Assembly: GCA_031281765.1 (NCBI GenBank)
Contig: JAITEX010000100.1
Span: 1 to 15,460, forward strand
Direction of reading: 5' to 3'
DNA: 15,460 nucleotides
Source of the DNA: Eubacteriales Family XIII. Incertae Sedis bacterium
GTDB taxonomy: Bacteria; Bacillota; Clostridia; Peptostreptococcales; Anaerovoracaceae
The notes under the pieces were generated by a model. That model ran no database searches and had not been told where the DNA came from. It saw only the letters and a list, made by a program, of their open reading frames with translations. A program made the translations under genes and the position numbers. Of the stretch, positions 6,437-13,252 are shown piece by piece (positions within the stretch are counted from its first letter, which is position 1; the number at the start of each line of letters is the position of its first letter).

Positions 6437-8236
6437 ATGGCAATAATCAACATTGCAGATGAAATAAAGGGCAGAGCTGACATTTCCGACCTTATTGGAC
6501 GTACCGTGAGTCTCAAGCGATCCGGAAGCCGTTACGTTGGCCTGTGCCCGTTCCACAACGAAAAAACGCCGTCTTTTTATGTGAGCGACCAGACGCAATC
6601 CTATAAATGTTTTGGTTGCGGCGAACACGGGGATATTATTACTTTTTACGAAAAGTATTACAATCTGAGTTTTATTGAAGCGGCAAGTAGGCTCGCGAAA
6701 GAATTAGGTATTGACTGGGAGCCGGGAGGCGGTTACGGCAACGATTCGAAAAAAAAGGCGTATTACGAAGCAAACAAGATAGCCGCGCGCTATTACTATG
6801 ACGCTTTGTGGGCGGCGGACAATCCCGCCAGACAGTACCTCGCCAGACGCGGGCTGTCGGAGCGGACAATGAAGAAGTTTGGCCTCGGTTACGCTGAGGG
6901 CCGGCAGGGTGGACTGGCAAAGCATCTTGAGGCGAAGGGCGTCTCGAAAGAGATTTCCCTGAAACTCGGCCTTGTGAAAGAGGACGGTGGATGGCTCCGC
7001 GACAAATATTTCGGCCGCGTGATGTTTCCGATAATAAATTCTCGAAACAAGGTCATCGGCTTTAGCGGAAGGGCGCTCGTGGACGGTCCCCCGAAGTACA
7101 TCAACTCGGATGCGTCGCCCGTTTACAGCAAGAAGGATAGCCTGTACGCGGCAAACCTGACGGGCAGCGCTATACGCGGGGAGAACCTCGCAATCCTCGT
7201 TGAAGGGCAGATGGATGTTATCGCCCTCTACGAGCAGGGGATAGAAAATGTCACAGCTGCGCTCGGCACGGCGCTTACGCCGGAGCAGGCGGCGCGGCTG
7301 AAAAAATATACGGACAATGTGGTGATTGCCTATGACGCCGATCCGGCGGGAGAAAAGGCAACGCTGCGCGCCATAGACCTTCTGGCGGAAAAAGGTATGA
7401 ACGTCAAAGTCCTCGTGCTCGACGATACGAAGGACCCCGACGAATATATACGCAAACACGGCCGCGAGAAATTTGCCGCCCTGCTTGCAAAAGCGCTTCC
7501 GGCTACCTCATTTAAGCTAAGGAAAGCGCTCGAGAAATATGACCTGAAAGCCCCCGAGGGAAGTATAAAATTCCTGAAGGAAGCCGAGGGCATATTGAGA
7601 AAGCTGTCTCCGGTGGAGGCGGAATACTATATCGGAAAACTCGCAAAGCTGACCGGCATAGCCGAGGGCGCGATACGCATGGAGGTGTTCGATACCGATA
7701 AGCGGCAGGAACGGCCGCCGGCGTACGTTACGGAAGCCTCGCCGCGTCACGGTGAACAGGGTTCGGCGGAAGGAAAAGCGGAACGTTCCGCCTTGCAGGC
7801 GCTACAGCGCAACATCTTGCGGCTCGTCATCGACGACAATTCGTTGATTGGCCGGACGGATGAATACCGCAGGCTGTTCCTGACCCCCGTCTATGGCAGA
7901 ATACTTGAAGTTCTGCGCGAAGCGGCGGCTGAGGAGCCCGATGACGACATTTCGCCGGAAGACCTTGCCGACAGGCTCGATGAGGATGACCGGCCGGCGC
8001 TGTGGGAAATCATGGACACGGTCCTCGTGGGCAGCGACCCGAAGCTCCAGATTGCCGAATGCTTCCGGCAGGCGGACATTATGGAACTTGAGGAGCGTGA
8101 ACGTGAGATAATCAAGTGGCTGAAAACCACGCCGGAGGGGGATGAAGCGGACGAATTGACACGGGAACTCGCCGCTATAAGGGAGAAGATACTATCGCTT
8201 AGGGGCAAGATGGTTTTGTATGATGAGAGCAACTAA
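6437..8236 (+). CDS. dnaG: DNA primase
   Basis: This 599-residue protein has the full DnaG architecture. The N-terminal zinc-binding domain has Cys37, His40, Cys58 and Cys61 (LCPFHNEKTPSF, KCFGCGEHGD). The polymerase core includes FGRVMFPIINSRNKVIGFSG at 192-211. The TOPRIM fold has Glu256 in VEGQMDV, Asp300 and Asp302 in AYDADPAGE, and DPDEY at 333-337. A less conserved C-terminal region after about 430 should bind the replicative helicase. DnaG makes the RNA primers for DNA replication. The ATG at 6437 is the only reasonable start, because TAG directly precedes it in frame. It has no ribosome binding site of its own, and the bases before it (CTGTATATATAG) are AT-rich. The early coding part is also AT-richer than neighbouring genes. 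Confidence 0.97.
   Translation: MAIINIADEIKGRADISDLIGRTVSLKRSGSRYVGLCPFHNEKTPSFYVSDQTQSYKCFGCGEHGDIITFYEKYYNLSFIEAASRLAKELGIDWEPGGGYGNDSKKKAYYEANKIAARYYYDALWAADNPARQYLARRGLSERTMKKFGLGYAEGRQGGLAKHLEAKGVSKEISLKLGLVKEDGGWLRDKYFGRVMFPIINSRNKVIGFSGRALVDGPPKYINSDASPVYSKKDSLYAANLTGSAIRGENLAILVEGQMDVIALYEQGIENVTAALGTALTPEQAARLKKYTDNVVIAYDADPAGEKATLRAIDLLAEKGMNVKVLVLDDTKDPDEYIRKHGREKFAALLAKALPATSFKLRKALEKYDLKAPEGSIKFLKEAEGILRKLSPVEAEYYIGKLAKLTGIAEGAIRMEVFDTDKRQERPPAYVTEASPRHGEQGSAEGKAERSALQALQRNILRLVIDDNSLIGRTDEYRRLFLTPVYGRILEVLREAAAEEPDDDISPEDLADRLDEDDRPALWEIMDTVLVGSDPKLQIAECFRQADIMELEEREREIIKWLKTTPEGDEADELTRELAAIREKILSLRGKMVLYDESN
8156..8181 (+). promoter_or_regulatory. Possible internal promoter for rpoD within dnaG
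   Basis: A perfect TTGACA lies at 8156-8161, and TATAAG (five of six matches to TATAAT) at 8176-8181, inside the end of dnaG and about 75 bases before the rpoD start. The spacer is only 14 bases, shorter than the usual 16-18, which weakens the case. Promoters serving rpoD from within or just after dnaG are known in other bacteria. Confidence 0.3.
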
Positions 8237-8256
8237 AGATTGAAGGGACATACATT

Positions 8257-9402
8257 ATGACGTATGAGGAAGAACAATTCTCAAAAATGGTGGACACGAT
8301 GGACGCTTTGCTCGAAAAAGCGAAACACAAGGGTACCATTACCTATAAGGAAATAGGCAGCGAGCTGTGTAATTTCGAAGTGGATAAGGAGCAGCTCGAT
8401 GTGTTTTACGACCGCCTTTTTACCGCGGGCGTCGAATTTACGTCGGATGATGACAGTGACGGCGAACCCGATGAGTTTGATTTGTTGGCTCTCGAAGATG
8501 ACGATGAGGACGATGATGATATTCCGGTAGTCAAGGGCAGGGGCAACCTGACGGTGTCGCTGCCGAAGGGCATCGTGGTGGACGACCCCGTGCGTATGTA
8601 CTTGAAAGAGATCGGAACCGTGCCGCTGCTGACGGCCGACGAGGAAGTCGAACTGGCGAAGCGCATGGAAGCGGGCGACGAGGAAGCGAAGCGGAAACTC
8701 TGCGAAGCGAACCTGCGGCTTGTCGTCAGCATAGCGAAACGCTATGTGGGGCGCGGCATGCAGTTTCTTGATTTGATACAGGAAGGGAACTTCGGGCTGC
8801 TGAAAGCGGTCGACAAGTTCCGGTGGGAGAAAGGCTTCAAGTTCAGTACCTATGCCACGTGGTGGATCAGGCAGGCTATTACGCGCTCCATAGCGGACCA
8901 GGCGCGGACCATCCGCATACCCGTGCATATGGTCGAAACGATCAACAAGCTGATTCGCGTGTCGCGGCAGCTCCTGCAGGAATACGGGCGCGAACCGACC
9001 CCGGCCGAGATAGGGCGCGAGATGGAAATCTCCGAAGAGAAGGTCCGCGAGATCATCAAAATCGCGCAGGAACCCGTGTCATTGGAAACGCCTATCGGCG
9101 AGGAAGAAGACAGCCACCTCGGAGATTTTATTCCGGACGAGGATATGCCGGCGCCGGCCGACGCGGCGGCGTTCACGCTGCTGAAAGAACAGCTGATGGA
9201 CGTGCTGTATACGCTGACGGACCGGGAACGAAAGGTCCTTATACTGCGCTTCGGCCTCTATGACGGCCGCGCGCGAACGCTCGAAGAGGTCGGCAAGCAG
9301 TTCGATGTGACGCGTGAGCGCATACGCCAGATAGAGGCAAAGGCGCTACGCAAACTGCGCCACCCCACCCGCAGCAAGAAGCTCAGGGATTATTTAGAGT
9401 AA
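8257..9402 (+). CDS. rpoD: RNA polymerase primary sigma factor (SigA/RpoD)
   Basis: This 381-residue protein is close to the length of Firmicute SigA. Residues 1-60 form a region 1.1-like domain, joined by a strongly acidic linker (about 63-90, with a DDDEDDDD run). Region 1.2 begins at DPVRMYLKEIGTVPLLT (110-126). Region 2 holds DLIQEGNFGLLKAVDKF (172-188) and the -10 recognition helix FSTYATWWIRQAITRSIADQ (196-215). Region 3 covers about 222-300. Region 4 has the -35-binding helix-turn-helix TLEEVGKQFDVTRERIRQIE (341-360). It directs RNA polymerase to housekeeping promoters. The start is well supported by GAAGGGA upstream of ATG 8257. It lies 20 bases after dnaG, the macromolecular-synthesis operon arrangement, and 4 bases before the next gene. 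Confidence 0.98.
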   Translation: MTYEEEQFSKMVDTMDALLEKAKHKGTITYKEIGSELCNFEVDKEQLDVFYDRLFTAGVEFTSDDDSDGEPDEFDLLALEDDDEDDDDIPVVKGRGNLTVSLPKGIVVDDPVRMYLKEIGTVPLLTADEEVELAKRMEAGDEEAKRKLCEANLRLVVSIAKRYVGRGMQFLDLIQEGNFGLLKAVDKFRWEKGFKFSTYATWWIRQAITRSIADQARTIRIPVHMVETINKLIRVSRQLLQEYGREPTPAEIGREMEISEEKVREIIKIAQEPVSLETPIGEEEDSHLGDFIPDEDMPAPADAAAFTLLKEQLMDVLYTLTDRERKVLILRFGLYDGRARTLEEVGKQFDVTRERIRQIEAKALRKLRHPTRSKKLRDYLE

Positions 9403-9406
9403 GGGT

Positions 9407-9889
9407 TTGAACGACAGACTGAAAACTATAGCGGGATATATAAACACGGGAGAGCGGGTCGCCGACATCGGCACGGATCATGCTCTCCTGCCTGCATATT
9501 TAGTAAAAAACGGCGTCTCCCCGCTTGTTATCGCGACGGACGCGGCACAGGGGCCGTTTGCGGTCGCGCGCGGCCGCGGGGAGAAGCTGATGGCCGGCAG
9601 GGATGATGCCGATTGTATAGAATTGCGCTATGGCGACGGGCTTGCGCCGCTTGCCCCCGGCGAGGTGGACACGGTCGTGATTGCGGGCATGGGCGGCGAG
9701 CTTATCGCGCGTATTATGACGGCTGATGTGGCAAAAGCGAAGAGCTTTGCGAAATTCATTTTGCAGCCGCGGACCAAAATCCCGGAATTGAAGGAGAGCC
9801 TTGCGGACGCGGGGTTTATAATAGGAGAAGAGACGACCGCGACGGAACGCGGCCGTACATGCGCGATATTGCTCGTAACCCCGCAATAA
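9407..9889 (+). CDS. trmK: Short TrmK-like tRNA (adenine-N1) methyltransferase
   Basis: This 160-residue Rossmann-fold methyltransferase starts at TTG 9407. A TAG 12 bases upstream in frame rules out an earlier start, and AAGGG lies almost against the TTG, overlapping the rpoD stop region. The SAM-binding signature is VADIGTDHALLPAYLV (18-33). Further family motifs are RYGDGLAPL (74-82), VVIAGMGGELIARIM (90-104) and FILQPRTKIPELK (117-129). TrmK methylates A22 of certain tRNAs in Gram-positive bacteria. Homologues I know, such as that of Bacillus, run to about 230-240 residues with a C-terminal coiled-coil domain. This one stops right after the methyltransferase core (ILLVTPQ), so that domain is absent. 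Position after rpoD and before a Nif3 gene is typical. Family is confident; retained activity on tRNA is less sure. Confidence 0.85.
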   Translation: MNDRLKTIAGYINTGERVADIGTDHALLPAYLVKNGVSPLVIATDAAQGPFAVARGRGEKLMAGRDDADCIELRYGDGLAPLAPGEVDTVVIAGMGGELIARIMTADVAKAKSFAKFILQPRTKIPELKESLADAGFIIGEETTATERGRTCAILLVTPQ

Positions 9890-9909
9890 CAGGTACAAGG
9901 AGGCAAACG

Positions 9910-10752
9910 ATGTCCATTACACAAAAGGATCTGACGGCGGCAATCGAAGGGTTTGCGCCGCCGAGTATGCAAGAGCCGTGGGACAACAGCGGCTGGCAGA
10001 TAAACCTCCGTCCCGGCGAGGTGAGCCGGATCCTCGTTTCGCTCGAAATTATAGCGGCGGTAGCGGATGAAGCGAAACAACGCGGCGCGGATGTGATACT
10101 GACGCACCATCCGCTGTTCTTCATGCCGATGAAGAATATCGATGCCGACACGTTTGAGGGCGGCTACGCGGCGGATTTGATACGCGCGGGCATATCCGTC
10201 TATTCGGCGCATACGTCCTTTGACGCGGCGCCGGGCGGCATGAACGACGCGCTTGCGGAGATGTGCGGGCTGACGGATGTGAAGCCTTTCCTGCCGGACG
10301 CCGGGCTCGAAGTCCCGGAGGGGATCGTCGCGGACGGGACGGAAATCGGTTCCGGGGGCGCGGGAGCGCCGATAGCGCGCAGCGGCAAACTCGAAGAAAA
10401 CCTGCCGTTCTGGCAGTATACCGACATCGTCGCGCGGCAGATAGGCATGGAGGGCCGTCTCAAAATGGCCGGCGACCCGGAAAAGAGGATACGCAGCGTC
10501 GTGGTCTGCGGCGGTGGGGGCGGCGACTATATCCCGTCCGTTATCGAACAGGGTTTCGACCTCTATATCACGAGCGACATCAAGCACCATCAGGCGCAGT
10601 GGGCGAAGGAACGCGGCCTCTGCCTGATAGACGGCGGCCATTACGGTACGGAGAAGCACTTCGTGCAGGTGGCGGCGGCGAACCTGCGCGCGGCTTTCGG
10701 GAGTGCGCTCGACGTCGTCGAAACCGCGGTCTCCGCGGATCCGTTTCTGTGA
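9910..10752 (+). CDS. Nif3-like dinuclear metal centre hexameric protein (DUF34/YqfO family)
   Basis: The protein has 280 residues from ATG 9910, preceded by an ideal AAGGAGGC; the frame is open further upstream but only inside the previous gene. Metal-binding residues of the family are visible: His66-His67 (LTHHPLFF), Asp105 (HTSFDAAPGGMNDALA), and His244 with Glu248 (IDGGHYGTEKHF). The N-terminal PPSMQEPWDNSGWQ and the SDIKHHQAQWA segment are also typical. The length corresponds to the short form without the PII-like insert found in Bacillus YqfO. Family members form toroidal hexamers with two metal ions per subunit. A GTP cyclohydrolase-like or metal-handling role has been proposed, but function is unsettled. 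It follows trmK by 20 bases, a very widespread pairing in Firmicutes. Confidence 0.93.
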   Translation: MSITQKDLTAAIEGFAPPSMQEPWDNSGWQINLRPGEVSRILVSLEIIAAVADEAKQRGADVILTHHPLFFMPMKNIDADTFEGGYAADLIRAGISVYSAHTSFDAAPGGMNDALAEMCGLTDVKPFLPDAGLEVPEGIVADGTEIGSGGAGAPIARSGKLEENLPFWQYTDIVARQIGMEGRLKMAGDPEKRIRSVVVCGGGGGDYIPSVIEQGFDLYITSDIKHHQAQWAKERGLCLIDGGHYGTEKHFVQVAAANLRAAFGSALDVVETAVSADPFL

Positions 10753-10778
10753 AACCGCGCGGATGTATCTCTGTGGAT

Positions 10779-10797
10779 AAACCCGGCCGCCGGTTTT
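10779..10797 (+). terminator. Weak GC-rich hairpin after the Nif3-like gene
   Basis: AAACCCGG at 10779-10786 pairs with CCGGTTTT at 10790-10797, with one bulged C and a CCG loop. It is followed only by TTTTGCG, so the T-run is poor. It may cause partial termination in the 87-base gap before the next gene, but could equally be chance in GC-rich DNA. Confidence 0.25.
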
Positions 10798-10839
10798 GCG
10801 CCGCCGCTGTGAGACGCTGTACCTAACGATGGAAATACT

Positions 10840-11685
10840 ATGTTTGGCTATATAGTCCCCGCTAAAAGCGAACTGAAAGTCCGTGAATTTGAGATATATA
10901 ACGCCTATTACTGCGCGGTTTGCCGGGCGGTGCGGGCGCGGTACGGACAGCTGCCGAGGTTGATGCTCACCTTCGATTCGGCGTTTCTCGCGCTGCTGCT
11001 TGCTGCGGTTTGTGAGGGTGAGGACAGCGTAACGGAATTCCGGTGTGCGGTACAACCGTTACGTAAGAAGAACCTTATAACGAACGGCGGGGATGCGACG
11101 GGCTACGCGGCGGATATACTCGTGCTGCTCGGCTATAGCCATCTTGACGACGACCGGCGTGACGAACACCGGCTGCGCGGCCTGTTCGGGACGCTTCTCT
11201 ACCGGCGCGCCTACCGCAAGGCGAAGCGGCGGCTGCCGGGAAAAGCGGCGGCGATAGAAGCGCGCATAGCGGAATTGGCTGGGGTGGAAGGCGCCGGGCG
11301 TCCCGCGATAGACGAGGCGGCCGAGCCGTTCGCGAAACTGATGGAAGAGATAATGGACGGAGCCCCGAATGGAGATACGAACGTTTCGCGCGTTCTGCGC
11401 GCCATGGGCTACAACCTCGGCAAATGGATATACCTGATAGACGCGGCGGACGACCTTGAAACGGACAGCAGAAGCGGCTCGTTCAACCCGCTGAAAGGCG
11501 GCGACTATTCCGCGGAGCGTCTCGGCTTCACGCTCGAGATGTGCCTCGCCGAAACAGCGAAAGCCTTCGAACTGTTGCGCCTGCACAAGAATGAAGCGAT
11601 CCTGAAAAATATTATCTATGTCGGGCTGCGGCTCAAAACGGACGAGGTTCTCGCGAAATATGGTAGAATAGCAGAGGAAGATTAA
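10840..11685 (+). CDS. DUF5685 family protein of unknown function
   Basis: This 281-residue protein begins MFGYIVPAKSELKVREFEIY, the characteristic start of DUF5685 proteins, followed by YYCAVCRAVRARYG with a CxxC pair at Cys25 and Cys28, and another cysteine at Cys69 (FRCAVQPL). A later stretch, NLGKWIYLIDAADDLETDSR (192-211), is rich in aspartates. It resembles the acidic motifs of all-helical isoprenoid-type folds, although that similarity is only my impression. No signal peptide or transmembrane segment is evident. The cysteines suggest a bound metal or cluster, which is inference. The gene lies between the Nif3-like gene and a J-domain gene. Its ribosome site is weak (GATGGAAA). Family recognition is fairly firm, but no function is known to me. 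Confidence 0.85.
   Translation: MFGYIVPAKSELKVREFEIYNAYYCAVCRAVRARYGQLPRLMLTFDSAFLALLLAAVCEGEDSVTEFRCAVQPLRKKNLITNGGDATGYAADILVLLGYSHLDDDRRDEHRLRGLFGTLLYRRAYRKAKRRLPGKAAAIEARIAELAGVEGAGRPAIDEAAEPFAKLMEEIMDGAPNGDTNVSRVLRAMGYNLGKWIYLIDAADDLETDSRSGSFNPLKGGDYSAERLGFTLEMCLAETAKAFELLRLHKNEAILKNIIYVGLRLKTDEVLAKYGRIAEED
11661..11669 (+). promoter_or_regulatory. Possible extended -10 promoter before the J-domain gene
   Basis: TGGTAGAAT matches the extended -10 form (TGN followed by five of six bases of TATAAT) near the end of the DUF5685 gene, about 49 bases before the J-domain start. The region 17 bases upstream (GACGAG) is not a recognisable -35. Extended -10 promoters can work without one, so this is only a weak candidate. 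Confidence 0.2.
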
Positions 11686-11717
11686 CCGTACGATATGAAG
11701 ATCAAAGGAAAAACTAT

Positions 11718-12326
11718 ATGGGCGATCCATACGAAATATTAGGCATTAAACCGGGCGCGAGCGAGGCGGAAATAAAGCGGGCCTACCGCGACCTCGTAAA
11801 GAAATACCACCCGGACCAATACGAAAACAACCCGCTCGGGGACCTCGCGAATGAGAAGATGCAGGAGATAAACGAGGCCTACGACTTTTTGATGAAGGGC
11901 GGCGCTTCCGGACAGCGGAGCGGTGCGCGCGGCTACGGCGGCGCTGCTGCTGCGCGCGGCTACGGCGCGCGGAAACAACCGTCACCCGAGTACAATGAGA
12001 TACGCCGCGCGATAGACCGCGGCGATATTGCGGGAGCCGAGCAACGGCTTGCGCAGATGCAGACGCGCGACGCCGAGTGGCACTTTCTCTCGGGCATGAT
12101 ACAGCTGCGCCGCGGGTGGTACGATCAGGCCGTCGGCAGCATACAGACGGCCGTCAGCATGGACCCGACAAACTATGAATACCAAAACGCGTTGAATCAG
12201 TTGATGGGCCAGACGACCGGCTACCGTCAAAATTCCTATCAGAGCGGGTATAATGACGCGCAGCATCAGTTGTGTCAATGCATGTCCTGCTATTGCTGCC
12301 TCGACTCCTGCTGCGATTGCATCTGA
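11718..12326 (+). CDS. J-domain protein with cysteine-rich C-terminal tail
   Basis: The 202-residue protein starts with a J domain (residues 3-60, PYEILGIKPGASEAEIKRAY) containing the essential HPD at 31-33, which stimulates the ATPase of DnaK-type chaperones. A Gly/Ala/Arg linker (61-87) follows. Then comes a helical region of about 75 residues (IRRAIDRGDIAGAEQRLAQM, then WYDQAVGSIQTAVSMDP) that reads like a pair of TPR-type repeats. The last 17 residues hold eight cysteines (186, 188, 191, 193, 194, 198, 199, 201). It lacks the DnaJ zinc-finger and substrate domains, so it is a class C J-protein, not dnaJ itself. The cysteine tail could bind metal, be lipidated or serve as an anchor; none of this can be told from sequence. 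AAAGGAAA precedes the ATG. Similar J-proteins accompany DUF5685 genes in clostridia as far as I recall. Confidence 0.88.
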   Translation: MGDPYEILGIKPGASEAEIKRAYRDLVKKYHPDQYENNPLGDLANEKMQEINEAYDFLMKGGASGQRSGARGYGGAAAARGYGARKQPSPEYNEIRRAIDRGDIAGAEQRLAQMQTRDAEWHFLSGMIQLRRGWYDQAVGSIQTAVSMDPTNYEYQNALNQLMGQTTGYRQNSYQSGYNDAQHQLCQCMSCYCCLDSCCDCI

Positions 12327-12338
12327 CGGGTCGCTGTA

Positions 12339-12944
12339 ATGGCAGGTAAAAGCCGCAAACCGAAATTTACGACATCCGAAATCGCGCTGTCAAGCATTTT
12401 GCTGGCGTTCATTCTCGTCGCGCTCTATGCGGCGTCACTCATAAAGCCCATGGATATGACGCTGTGGTCGTTCGCGGGCGCGGTGCTTTACTTTGCGTAT
12501 ATTGAACTTTCTCCGGCCGTCGCTCTCGTGATTTATGCGGGGAGCGCGCTGCTCGGCCTCATCATAACGCCGGACAAGGTAGGCCTGCTGTCCTACATCA
12601 TCTTCTTCGGCGTGTTCGCGCTCATAAAACCGGCGGCGGAGGACGCCAGCGCGAAGTATATCGGCGGCACGGTAAACAACCCCGCGATACGGCCCTTTGC
12701 CCGGAAAGGTTTGCGTGTTGTGCGCCACAGAAAAACCGTGATTGCGGCTGCGTATCTTATCAAGGGGGTCTGCGCGGCGGCGCTCGGGGCGGTAGCGTTA
12801 GTCGTCATGAATGCCGTGACCGGGATAGACCTCGATATTCAGACGGTCGTGCTCGCGGTCCCCGTCTTTCTTCTCTACGATTACCTGCTCTGGCTTATAG
12901 CCGAGCTTCTCGGCCCGCGCGTGCGGCGTCTCATGCGGAAATAA
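12339..12944 (+). CDS. Uncharacterised multipass membrane protein
   Basis: The 201-residue protein has a short basic N-terminus (KSRKPKF) and about six hydrophobic segments near residues 14-35, 42-56, 60-77, 83-98, 134-160 and 168-192. A polar loop with several basic residues separates the fourth and fifth at about 99-133, and the protein ends in a basic tail (RVRRLMRK). The compact six-helix form, with PDK after the third segment, is reminiscent of substrate-binding S components of energy-coupling-factor transporters. I see no motif that would fix a substrate, and this is only a suggestion. It starts 12 bases after the J-domain gene with a weak ribosome site, so it is probably co-translated with it. 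An intrinsic terminator lies 34 bases after its stop, making it the last gene of the operon. Confidence 0.75.
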   Translation: MAGKSRKPKFTTSEIALSSILLAFILVALYAASLIKPMDMTLWSFAGAVLYFAYIELSPAVALVIYAGSALLGLIITPDKVGLLSYIIFFGVFALIKPAAEDASAKYIGGTVNNPAIRPFARKGLRVVRHRKTVIAAAYLIKGVCAAALGAVALVVMNAVTGIDLDIQTVVLAVPVFLLYDYLLWLIAELLGPRVRRLMRK

Positions 12945-12978
12945 AGACATCCATCAACCCCGAAAACCGTATCAAATC

Positions 12979-13003
12979 ATCCCCGTGCGCGGGGATATTT
13001 TTG
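12979..13003 (+). terminator. Intrinsic terminator of the core operon
   Basis: ATCCCCG at 12979-12985 pairs perfectly with CGGGGAT at 12990-12996 around a TGCG loop, followed by ATTTTTG. A 7-bp GC-rich stem with a T-run just after it is a strong rho-independent terminator, placed 34 bases after the last operon gene. Confidence 0.9.
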
Positions 13004-13029
13004 TGATGCGAAGGGACAAATGCTCCTCG

Positions 13030-13043
13030 TAATAAGGTTATTA
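13030..13043. promoter_or_regulatory. AT-rich palindrome, possible operator
   Basis: TAATAA and TTATTA flank a central GG, giving an inverted repeat of 6 + 2 + 6 bases between the operon terminator and the candidate promoter of the surface-protein gene. Such symmetry can be a regulator site, but short AT palindromes arise easily by chance in AT-rich DNA. Confidence 0.2.
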
Positions 13044-13089
13044 ACTTTCGATTATTTAGTATTAATTGGTCTTAAAATGTTTTTTATGT

Positions 13090-13117
13090 TTGAAACGCAA
13101 AAAAACGGGCATATATA
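13090..13117 (+). promoter_or_regulatory. Candidate promoter of the surface-protein gene
   Basis: TTGAAA at 13090-13095 (five of six matches to TTGACA) is followed after 16 bases by TATATA at 13112-13117. The TA run also allows 18-base spacing at 13114. Transcription would begin near 13125, leaving a leader of about 125-130 bases that contains a hairpin before the ATG at 13253. Confidence 0.5.
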
Positions 13118-13179
13118 TATCGAGGTAGAGGAAAAATAATTGCTATAGGAAAAGGAGGTTATCAGGCAATATTCGCGGG

Positions 13180-13198
13180 TGCGCAGCGTCTCTGCGCA
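13180..13198 (+). promoter_or_regulatory. Hairpin in the leader of the surface-protein gene
   Basis: TGCGCAG at 13180-13186 pairs perfectly with CTGCGCA at 13192-13198 around CGTCT. It is a GC-rich stem in otherwise AT-rich DNA, 55 bases before the start codon. It is followed by AATAAAGG, not a T-run, so it is not a terminator. It could stabilise the mRNA or control access to the ribosome site. Confidence 0.4.
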
Positions 13199-13252
13199 AT
13201 AAAGGGTTATTTAAGGGGTAATTTTAAGAAAGGTTAATAGGGGTAAAGAAAG

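Larger units (their letters stand above)
12945..13252. other. 308-base intergenic region between core operon and surface-protein gene
   Basis: This stretch holds the operon terminator (12979-13003), an AT-rich palindrome (13030-13043), a sigma-A-like promoter candidate (13090-13117), an isolated AAGGAGG at 13152-13158 with no ATG, GTG or TTG at usable spacing, and a 7-bp hairpin (13180-13198). No credible protein-coding frame or tRNA was found. It is strongly AT-rich compared with the operon upstream and marks a compositional boundary. Confidence 0.8.

Noticed and set aside
9628..11055. A 475-codon open frame on the minus strand
   Set aside because: It runs antisense to trmK, the Nif3-like gene and the DUF5685 gene, all well recognised. 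Its arginine-rich, domainless product is typical of the reverse frame of GC-rich genes.
13152..13200. Short peptide gene behind the strong AAGGAGG
   Set aside because: No ATG, GTG or TTG lies at suitable distance; the open frame would have to start at ATA.
13125..13252. Cyclic-di-GMP or other known riboswitch in the surface-protein leader
   Set aside because: I looked for the conserved core of common riboswitch classes and did not see one; only a simple hairpin is present.
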